In this document: positions 1 to 6,821 of the stretch, piece by piece
Numbering within the stretch: the first letter of the stretch is position 1
Layout of the letters: each line of letters starts with the position of its first letter
Source of the DNA: Mesotaenium endlicherianum
Lineage: Eukaryota; Streptophyta; Zygnematophyceae; Zygnematales; Mesotaeniaceae
Direction: 5' to 3'
Length of the DNA: 26,334 nucleotides
NCBI GenBank assembly: GCA_009602735.1
Contig: WELA01000279.1
Span: 1-26,334 of the forward strand
Program-made: the position numbers and the translations under genes
The notes under the pieces: model-generated
Databases searched by the model: none
Seen by the model: only the letters and a program-made list of their open reading frames with translations
What the model was told of the DNA's origin: nothing

Positions 1-504
1 GGCGCTCTCATTCAGGTGACCATAATGTAGCTAAAACACATCCCACTGACTTAGGTGCAAAACCATGGAATCTGTCCCCTGTGTGACCCCGACATGTCAG
101 AGGGCATATCTCTGCCAATACTACTCAAAATTGAGCAAACGCAACAGCAACGGATGCACCTTGACGAGATCTTTCCAAAACGTCCTAGTTCGCTCCATTT
201 GGAGCGCAGACGAAGCAGCCATGTCAATTTTCGTGAAGGCTGGTCATTAGAACGAATCCAAAAGTGCACACATGACTTGCAAGTAGAAATCCGACTGTAA
301 AGCCTACTGTCCAGAATGAGGGACCACGCGATCCCAGCCTGCTATGTACCTAGTGACTGCCTGGTTGACCACGGCGCAAGGTGCGCCGTTTCGTGGGAAA
401 CTTGCTAAGTTGGGACCCACGGATCTAGGTATAACGACCATATTAATTGGTCGATTGACTGAAGTCCTAACTGTTCAGTTGACTGACGACGGCTCCGCCT
501 ACCC
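1..504. other. Unresolved degraded sequence at left edge
   Basis: Only short open frames occur here and none is recognised. One plus-strand stretch near 390-425 reads like a worn retroviral-type aspartic protease (Leu-Val-Asp-His-Gly-Ala followed by a stop). That would fit a relative of the family-C protease found at the right end of the window, but the match is too short to rely on. No RNA gene or regulatory site was seen. Confidence 0.3.
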
Positions 505-963
505 ACGAGTTAACCAAACTGGTAGGACATCGGTTTACCGAATCTCAGTCGACCTCCCGACTTTCAGTATACTTCGGTCACGTGTGCCAATCTACAAATA
601 ACAATCTAAATGAATATGTCTATCCTCAGCGTACTGAAGCTAAGTAAATTGACTAATATCAAGCGAGCTTACTGTATGTCAACCTACTGATATTATATCC
701 TATATATAACTGATGTATAAATCTCAGCAAACTACACTATGATACAAAAGTCATCCTGCTGACCCTTTCAACAAAGTCAGCAAACTACACTATGGTACAA
801 AAGTCATCCTGCTGACTTTTTTGACAAAGTAAGTAAACTCGCATTACATCGACATACATTCATTTAGATGAACTCGCACATGTGAGTATATAAACATAAT
901 ACTTATATAGTGTTATGTTTATATATGCAATTAATTAAATAAATAATGGACTGATTCATTACA
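505..963. repeat. AT-rich B module, left copy (possible LTR or terminal segment of an unassigned retroelement)
   Basis: This segment shares both ends with 24683-25031 in inverted orientation. One end reads TGTAATGAATCAGT (minus strand from 963). The other is a stretch of about 50 bases beginning GAGTTAACC (plus strand from about 507). The middle is AT-rich and diverged, but both copies contain repeated CAGC/GCTG-type motifs. It abuts the truncated family-A fragment at 963/964. TG...CA-like ends and a TATATAA motif near 896 would fit an LTR, but no internal domain proves this. Confidence 0.4.
725..830. repeat. Two tandem 53-bp units inside the B module
   Basis: Positions 725-777 and 778-830 are two head-to-tail copies of a 53-base unit. 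Each begins CAGCAAACTACACTATG, contains TCATCCTGCTGAC, and differs from the other at a few positions. The right-hand B module has related but scattered CAGC/GCTGA motifs, not this exact array. Confidence 0.85.
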
Positions 964-2460
964 CTCCACCTGTTTCGCTGTCTCCATTCGACCATCACGC
1001 CCTTGGACTTTCACTTGTCCTGTGCTCCAGTGCACTTGAGGGTTGGCTTTTCTTAGCCATGGTCGGCCCAATATCACCTCATGGTGACCCAACTCTGCCT
1101 GCGCCATAACTTCAGTACTCTGGTGCCCCGCTACTTCCACGTGAATAGCTTTCGTAGGTGCACCACACTTGAGTTTCTGCCCATTCGCCAAAATTGCCTT
1201 CTTAGGCTTATAATGCTTTTGGACAGGGATTCGCTTGCATCACCAGCTTCTTGTGCACAAAATTTGCACTTGCGCCACTGTCGACCATACACTTCGCCTT
1301 GTTGCCGTCAACCACTCCTTCCACGATGATAGGCTTGTCAACATCTCGTCTTTCGCTTCTCGGCAGGCTCGTGGGGATAACCTCCTTGTGGAGTTCTCGT
1401 CTTCACGCCAGTAGACACCCCAGAACGACTTACTGGCGTCCTCCTATTTCCAGTTGTCGTGGTTGCTTCGCCTTCACATAACAGTCTCGAGCCAGGTCTC
1501 GAAGCTTGCCGCAATTATAGCATGGTCCTCTCGGCTTGAAATTCTGCTGCCTGCGCTGGTACTGCACAAGTCCCAATTCCATAGGTACTGGGCCTTGTCC
1601 ACTCGTGCTTGGCGCTTGAGATCCAAAGTTTCGATATCCTCCAAAGTTGTGGCTGCCCCACTGCCTCTGACTATACTCCACAGCGTCGACCCTTGTTGCC
1701 AATGCCATCATTTCTCCAAGACTGGTAGGGTCCTTGAGCGCCACTTCCTTGGCCACAGTTGGCTTGAGTCCCCTCTTGAACTTGTCCATCATCTCCGACT
1801 CGTGCATGGATGGACATTGAAGCACCAGCTCGTTGAAGCGCGATGCATACTCTTGAACGCTTCCTCGTCGACGAAGGCGCACCAATAGATCTCCAGCAGT
1901 AGCCTCGGGTACAATAGGTTGAAGTTGCCTCTTCAAGCCTCCAAAGAGTCGAGCAATAGTAGCAGGAACTCCAGACAGCTGAACCTGTCGCTCATACCAA
2001 GCTCCAGCACTCTTCTGCAGCAAAGTTATGACAAAGGCAACTTGCCTGTCGGGCGCAGCGCAGAATACTCCATAAACTTCTTTACTCCAAAAATCCATTG
2101 ATGAACAGGCGGCGATCCACGCTCTCCAGAATATACTTCAGGCTTAGGCGCACGCACTCCCGTTGCTGGTGGAATAACTGGTTGCACCACTGGGTTAACA
2201 TGAAATGGTGGTACAACGGGTGCAGGTGCCGAACTCGTCGAAGCTGCATTCCCAACAATAACTCGCACCATCCTTTCCTCCTCCGCGCGCATATTTTGTT
2301 GAAATTTAGCGTAGACTTCTCCTCCAATTGCATTTGCCATTTGCCTGAGCATCGCCTGTATCTCTTGTTGCTCTCTAGTCATCGTTAGTGCTGCCTGCTG
2401 CCCCGCGCGCTCAACATGCTCGACATGTTCGTCTCCTCCAGCTGCCGACTGCGACTCCAT
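964..2460 (-). pseudogene. Ty3-type retrotransposon family A, gag-protease fragment, copy 1
   Basis: Reading minus from the ATG at 2460 gives a gag that closely matches copy 2 at 22591. A lost C near 2055 shifts the frame, so the gag continues in a second frame to about 1430. It ends in a zinc knuckle at about 1491-1532. The usual Cys-Cys-His-Cys ligands are altered because Gly-His has become Arg-Asp, which removes the histidine. Downstream, in a further frame, is a retropepsin with an Asp-Ser-Gly-Ala active site (about 1270-1285) and the later Leu-Gly-Arg-Pro-Trp-Leu flap-side motif. Homology to copy 2 stops at 964 where B begins. Reverse transcriptase, RNase H and integrase are absent, so this is a dead, truncated copy. 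Confidence 0.9.
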
Positions 2461-2480
2461 AATATAGTATGCAAAGTAGC

Positions 2481-2495
2481 CCTGGTCCGATACCA
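2481..2495 (-). other. Primer-binding site of family-A copy 1
   Basis: Two bases after the LTR end, the minus strand reads TGGTATCGGACCAGG. Its first seven bases are what plant initiator-Met tRNA 3' ends pair with, and the rest resembles the usual site with a small deletion. The same sequence lies at the same place in copy 2. Confidence 0.8.
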
Positions 2496-2497
2496 GA

Positions 2498-3239
2498 TGG
2501 AAGGGCAGAGTGCCCTAGTGGAAGCGTAGTGACTCACAAGGAAAGGAGCTAGTTGCAATTATACTAAAGAGTGCAGCAGCATGTTGCTAAGAAAGCTTAG
2601 GAAAATTACTTGACATTTTGAGTGGCAAGAAACTGCTCACAAATGGTGTAGGATGAAAGGCCTTGTGATTACAAACCCGTAGAAATATACAGAAGTGAAA
2701 ATCGATAACAAATGAAGAAGTTATGCCTATTATAATTTTCTGCCTAAGTGCTCCTCTCTAGGAGGAAGCTACGGATTTTCCCAAGTGTTCGTCAAATCGT
2801 CCCTTCCAGAATATTCGTGAGTAAGCCAGATCAGTTTAATCCGACGTGTCGGGCCGAATTGACGTGCACATACATGCATCGACATTACTAGAATATTCTA
2901 TCTTAGACGCGCTAGGCTAAACCGAAACTTCTAGGTAAATCGACCTAGTCGGCACTCCGCATTAGCCAAACTTACGTGAAGGTTCGAGTTCACACTAACG
3001 GGCCAGATCGCTCGACGCTGTCGGTCAATCCGACGGTCGCGCTCAGCGTGAATTAAGGACAGTCGTCAACCGACCTCAAAACTAATTTTACTTTGGAAAT
3101 CCATAACTCTCTCAAGACTTGACCAAAATCGATGAACTTTATATCAAATTGACCACAAAAATGCACTCTATATTAATATACAATCAAAACATACTTTCCT
3201 GAAACTCAAAAATGCACTTTGTAAACCTATGACCTTACA
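2498..3239 (-). repeat. LTR of family-A retrotransposon, copy 1
   Basis: The segment is about 742 bp. On minus it starts TGTAAGGTC at 3239 and ends CCA at 2498, just before the primer-binding site. It is homologous along its whole length to 21820-22553. It contains a GTCGG-TCAAT-CCGAC hairpin near 3020 and a three-unit heat-shock element at 2804-2816. Its outer edge at 3239/3240 interrupts the RNase H region of the tyrosine-recombinase retrotransposon. No 3' LTR is present, so no target-site duplication can be read. Confidence 0.9.
2804..2816 (-). promoter_or_regulatory. Heat-shock element in LTR copy 1
   Basis: Read on minus this is GAATATTCTGGAA, a perfect nGAAnnTTCnnGAAn array. A second two-unit GAATATTC palindrome lies about 80 bp further upstream in the LTR (near 2890-2898). 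The pattern matches heat-shock factor binding sites. Function is inferred from motif and conservation only. Confidence 0.5.
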
Positions 3240-4269
3240 CCAGCTAATTTCCATGAAGGTGGCTTTTGAGGGCACCGCGGGCATGTACACACGCCATATG
3301 TACACTATTATCAACCAGGGGTTTACTTGGGATGACATGGTCCCCATGACGGAAGAGCTGCTCCACGAGCTTGCGTTTCGGGAGAAGCATTTTGATAAGT
3401 TCAATGGTGCTCCCATTCGGGCCACCATGGCCCCTGATTTTGTCTTGCACACCGACGCTAGCGTGACCACATGGGGCGCAGTACTGAGATCGGTGGCCTC
3501 AGGGCAGACGTGGGAATTGCTGGGCCCACTCCCCGCTGCTAGCATCGGAGGATCGTCAACATTAAGGGAGATACTTGCCGCGAAGGCAGCGTTGGATAAA
3601 GCCATCCACGTGATAGGCGGGCGACAAGTGCTCTTGCGCGTCGACAGCCAAGCAATGTATTATGTTTTGAGGAAAGGCGGCTCGTCTGAGGCAGATTTAG
3701 CAGATGCTTGTGCTCAAGTATTTGGTATTAGTCTTAGACACCAGCTCAACTTATTCGTAGAGTGAATTCCTAGGGAATTGAATGCAGTGGCAGACGAGCT
3801 CTCTAAGCGAAAAGACTTGGACGATTTTTTGCTGCGACCGGAGGCCTTTCAAAGACTAGAGGCAGAATGGGGGCCGCATTTGATCGGTAGATTTGCCACA
3901 GCGAGCAACACGCGCTTGTCGAGGTTCAACTCTAGGTGGCTAGAGGTGGGCGCTGAGGCCATAAATGCCCTCACCGAGCACTGGGCAAGTGAAAACAACT
4001 ATTGTTTTCCACCACCTCAGATGGTCGCTCCAGCAGTCGACCACGTGCTGCGATGCAAGGCCAACTGCACGCTAGTGATACTCCAGTGGCAGTCAGTTAG
4101 CTGGTGGCCGCGGTTGCTAGATAGCGATGCGGAGTGGATAGATGGTGTGCAGGCGAGCATTCCGCTAGGCTATAGCTCCTCGATTTTGTTGCCAGGCACA
4201 GACAAGGCTGCGTTTGGGGGCAAGGGCATCCCTCTGTGCATGGTGCTAGCCTTACGCCTGGGTGTATGA
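3240..4269 (+). pseudogene. RT C-terminus and RNase H of the tyrosine-recombinase retrotransposon
   Basis: The frame enters from the truncation with a reverse-transcriptase connection segment (Leu-His-Gln-Leu-Ile-Ser, then Gly-Met-Tyr-Thr-Arg). RNase H follows with its acidic residues in place: Asp in Leu-His-Thr-Asp-Ala-Ser (about 3450), Glu in Leu-Arg-Glu-Ile-Leu-Ala (about 3570), Asp in Val-Asp-Ser-Gln-Ala (about 3645) and Asp in Val-Ala-Asp-Glu-Leu-Ser (about 3790). A TGA at 3763-3765 lies just before Ile-Pro-Arg-Glu-Leu-Asn, where relatives have Trp, so TGG to TGA is likely. After it comes the family-typical region with Phe-Asn-Ser-Arg-Trp and Phe-Pro-Pro-Pro. The frame ends at TGA 4267-4269. 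The stop and the missing 5' half make it non-functional as it stands. Confidence 0.88.
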
Positions 4270-4277
4270 GGTGTTGA

Positions 4278-5315
4278 GCAGAATATCGATTTTTTGAAAA
4301 TTCGGCCTTACAAGCCTTGAAAGCCACGAGCGTGGACGTGTTGCTCCACACTATCGCGCCTACCAGTCTGCGTACCTACAACACTTACTGGATGCGTTTT
4401 CAACGGTGGTGCGAAATGCATAAGCTGCAGGATCTTCCGGCGTCGGTCGAGGTGATCAGGCTCTACTGCTTGTATCTCATCCAAGAGCGTGTCACCTGGT
4501 CTACATACCATTTGTCATCGGCTGCAATCTTTTGTGTGCATCAACTAGCGGAGCTACCTAGCCCCACATTGCACGACAAAATCAGTACCCTTAGAAAAGC
4601 AGCGCAAAGGTTGCTGCCCAGACCCAAGCACACCATGATGCCGGTCGCACCCTGCACCCTCACTGCGATTTTTGAAAAGCACGCAGGGCCAGGTGCCACC
4701 GCCGCATCGCTCATGAAGGTGGCCGCGATGATGCTCATGTATAGTGCTTGTCTGCGATACTCAGATCTGGCCAAAACCAGAATTCAGGATCTCGACATCA
4801 CGGGTGGTCCAAACATCACAGCCATTTACTTGCACCTCCCGTCCTCCAAGACGGACCAAATTGGTGAGGGCGCATGGGGTGCCCTGCACGCAAGCAACTC
4901 CAAGTGGTGCCCGGTCAAAATGTTGTGTAGGTTAGTGGCGGAGATACCAGAGTATGCTCTCGATGGATTTCTAATTCGGCATATACAGGCTTCTGGCAGA
5001 CCTTCTCTTCAGCCCGCCTCACACGCCACTGTGAATAAGTGGTGCAAGGAACTATTCGCATCGGTGGGCCTTACACAGAACATGGTAACGCACTCCTTGC
5101 GAAAGGGAGCTGCCACAGCGGCCGCCAACTTGGGCGTCCCAGATGCCGTAGCCCAAACTATGGGCAGATGGAAATCTGCTCGAGGAAAAGAGCCATACGT
5201 GCTTCACCTGCAGCAGTCACTGGCATCCGCAGCCCAAACCATAGCCATCCCTGACGATGCTAGCGATGCTCCCTATGGCCAAGAGCAAATTGTAGCAGCT
5301 TTTAGACGCAAGTAG
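4278..5315 (+). CDS. Tyrosine recombinase of the retrotransposon
   Basis: The open frame runs from just after a stop at 4275-4277 to TAG at 5313-5315. It lies in a different frame from RNase H. No ATG occurs near its beginning and the first recognisable residues start near the TTG at 4317, so expression may rely on frameshifting, reinitiation or a spliced or readthrough product. Counting from 4317 (332 residues), the catalytic set is complete: Arg147 in Ala-Cys-Leu-Arg-Tyr, Lys178 in Ser-Ser-Lys-Thr-Asp, His259 and Arg262 in His-Ser-Leu-Arg-Lys-Gly, Trp285 in Gly-Arg-Trp-Lys-Ser, and Tyr294 in Glu-Pro-Tyr-Val. The N-terminal helical core-binding domain (about residues 10-100) is also present. 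In this class of element the enzyme inserts a circular DNA intermediate. There is no stop or frameshift in the domain, although the neighbouring RNase H is broken. Confidence 0.9.
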   Translation, partial: AEYRFFENSALQALKATSVDVLLHTIAPTSLRTYNTYWMRFQRWCEMHKLQDLPASVEVIRLYCLYLIQERVTWSTYHLSSAAIFCVHQLAELPSPTLHDKISTLRKAAQRLLPRPKHTMMPVAPCTLTAIFEKHAGPGATAASLMKVAAMMLMYSACLRYSDLAKTRIQDLDITGGPNITAIYLHLPSSKTDQIGEGAWGALHASNSKWCPVKMLCRLVAEIPEYALDGFLIRHIQASGRPSLQPASHATVNKWCKELFASVGLTQNMVTHSLRKGAATAAANLGVPDAVAQTMGRWKSARGKEPYVLHLQQSLASAAQTIAIPDDASDAPYGQEQIVAAFRRK

Positions 5316-5364
5316 CATTACCATGTAGTACGACCCGTAGGGGCCGCTACTTAGACAAGACCCA

Positions 5365-5398
5365 ACTTCTACGCTAACCACTAGCCTAGCCTAGAAGT
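5365..5398 (+). other. Short inverted repeat after the recombinase
   Basis: ACTTCTA at 5365-5371 pairs with TAGAAGT at 5392-5398 across a 20-base loop. It lies 50 bases after the recombinase stop. It could be a 3'-end structure of the element's transcript. There is no further support. Confidence 0.3.
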
Positions 5399-5419
5399 AC
5401 CTTGTATGCTATTAATATT

Positions 5420-5499
5420 GCATACTAATACTCCTACTATTCTTTCTAATATCACCTTCTTTCTTTCGAAATCAGGCAATTTGAACACAAATTGTCAAA
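5420..5499 (+). repeat. 80-bp split direct repeat, first copy (B1-type)
   Basis: This is identical over 80 bases to 6185-6264. It starts GCATACTAATACTCC and ends with the palindrome CAATTTG-AACA-CAAATTG (7-bp arms, 4-base loop) followed by TCAAA. It is the first member of a B1-A2-B2 arrangement typical of Ngaro/PAT-type elements. Confidence 0.9.
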
Positions 5500-5514
5500 T
5501 TAAAGTTTGACCAA

Positions 5515-5927
5515 GTGTTCAAATTTGATCGATTTCACACGTGTTGTGTCTCATCGACAAACGAAACCCTCATAAGGCTTCTCGTTGCAAAGAAGCCTCA
5601 TTGCAGCAGGAAGGTAGTTGCTACACATACCCACCCACCCACCCCTCTAACCCCCCAATCCACTGGGAGAGGCACGGGGCGGGCAACGAAGTTGGTGCCA
5701 GCAATAATGTGCAGCTGTAAAGTTGAAGGTTTGCGACATTAAATGTGTTCAAATTTTGATCGTTTTCACATGTGTTGTGTCTCATCGACAAACGAAACCC
5801 TCAAAAGGCCCTTCTTTGAAAAGAAGCCTCATTGCAGCAGGAAGGTAGCTGCTACACGGACCCACCCCCCACCCCTCTAAACCTCCACTCCACTGGGAGG
5901 TGCACGAGGCAGGCAACGAAGTTGGTG
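5515..5927 (+). repeat. Imperfect 183-bp duplication inside the split-repeat interval
   Basis: Positions 5515-5697 and 5745-5927 are direct copies, both beginning GTGTTCAAATTT and ending AACGAAGTTGGTG. They are separated by 47 bases and include a C-rich tract (CCCACCCACCC). By eye they differ at roughly one base in seven. The duplication lies wholly between the two 80-bp repeats, in what should be the A2 segment. Confidence 0.9.
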
Positions 5928-6184
5928 GCGATAGTTTTTTAGCCATGCACAATAGTGTGGTTGCTGTTGTTAGTGTTGCAATATGTTATGTCCATTGGCA
6001 GTAACCAACGGCGGCGATTCGACAGACAACCTCAACACAGCAAGAGTGCAGTTGCCAATCCTTAAGTGTTGTTTAAGAGTTGGAATATAATTGTCTTGAC
6101 CTTTTTGTATTGTTTTTAGTAGTACAGATAAGCGAAGCGGCATGTAGGATAGGACTAGACAAGAACAGACGACATGCAATTGTA

Positions 6185-6264
6185 GCATACTAATACTCCT
6201 ACTATTCTTTCTAATATCACCTTCTTTCTTTCGAAATCAGGCAATTTGAACACAAATTGTCAAA
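6185..6264 (+). repeat. 80-bp split direct repeat, second copy (B2-type) and element 3' end
   Basis: This is a perfect copy of 5420-5499, with the same terminal palindrome. Flanking bases differ on both sides, so its edges are sharp. It is taken as the 3' terminus of the tyrosine-recombinase retrotransposon. The perfect identity contrasts with the damage elsewhere in the element. Confidence 0.85.
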
Positions 6265-6821
6265 CTTCACTACAATTACTGTAAGTGGAGCTAAAGAAAC
6301 AAGAGCAAAAGAATTTATCATACATAGTCCTAACAGACAAGGGCAAAAGTCATCAATTGAGATGCATAGTACTGATAATATGAAAGGTAATTTTCCACGA
6401 TCGAAGTACTTAGTGGCACGCTGCCAATGTCACTTTCATAGTAGTAAAGCAAAGTAGCCTAGACACGCTCAGCCACTGAAGTAACCATTTAGCTCATGCG
6501 TATGCACATTCTGACACACAGATGTTCCCTACAATCTGCATGTAACCATTACTAAAGCACAGCAAGGCACTGACGCTTACACGACACACAGGCCCAGCTC
6601 AAGCTGCCACTACATGTACAAGGATATATTCTGTAACTTCCCCCCCTGCTTTAAACATATGCAAATGAGTTGTCTGACAACAAGGTGTCATTTGTACTCC
6701 CAATTCTAATCCGGCCGTCCTGTTTACAAAATTGTCCCAGGTTCTTCAGGGCATGAGCATACATGACATGATCGTTCTTCAATACAATCAGCCCAGGCAG
6801 TGTGCGGCTGTCATAAGAACC
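6265..6821. other. Intergenic, 3' flank of acetolactate synthase
   Basis: This stretch lies between the retrotransposon end and the acetolactate synthase stop codon. It must contain that gene's 3' UTR on minus. No canonical AATAAA was found on the minus strand close to the stop. The short open frames at 6257-6457 and 6732-6995 have no recognisable content, and the latter mostly shadows the last exon. Confidence 0.5.

Larger units (their letters stand above)
3240..6264 (+). mobile_element. Tyrosine-recombinase (DIRS/Ngaro/PAT-like) retrotransposon, 5'-truncated
   Basis: The domain order is end of reverse transcriptase, RNase H, a conserved C-terminal region, tyrosine recombinase, then split direct repeats. 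This order and the replacement of integrase by a tyrosine recombinase define the DIRS order of retrotransposons. The 5' part is missing because a family-A LTR begins at 3239. The 3' boundary is set at the end of the second 80-bp repeat (6264), and the sequence beyond does not repeat. No methyltransferase-like domain fits between RNase H and recombinase, since only a few bases separate them. That argues for Ngaro- or PAT-type rather than classical DIRS1, and the direct (not inverted) repeats agree. Subfamily assignment remains tentative. Confidence 0.85.

Noticed and set aside
4317..5315. Recombinase as a Crypton (DNA transposon) or prophage integrase
   Set aside because: The adjacent upstream DIRS-type RNase H on the same strand and the split repeats favour a retrotransposon.
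5420..6264. Split repeats interpreted as LTRs of a short LTR element or as a CRISPR-like array
   Set aside because: There are only two 80-bp copies, not TG...CA bounded, directly after a tyrosine recombinase. The DIRS-order explanation fits better.
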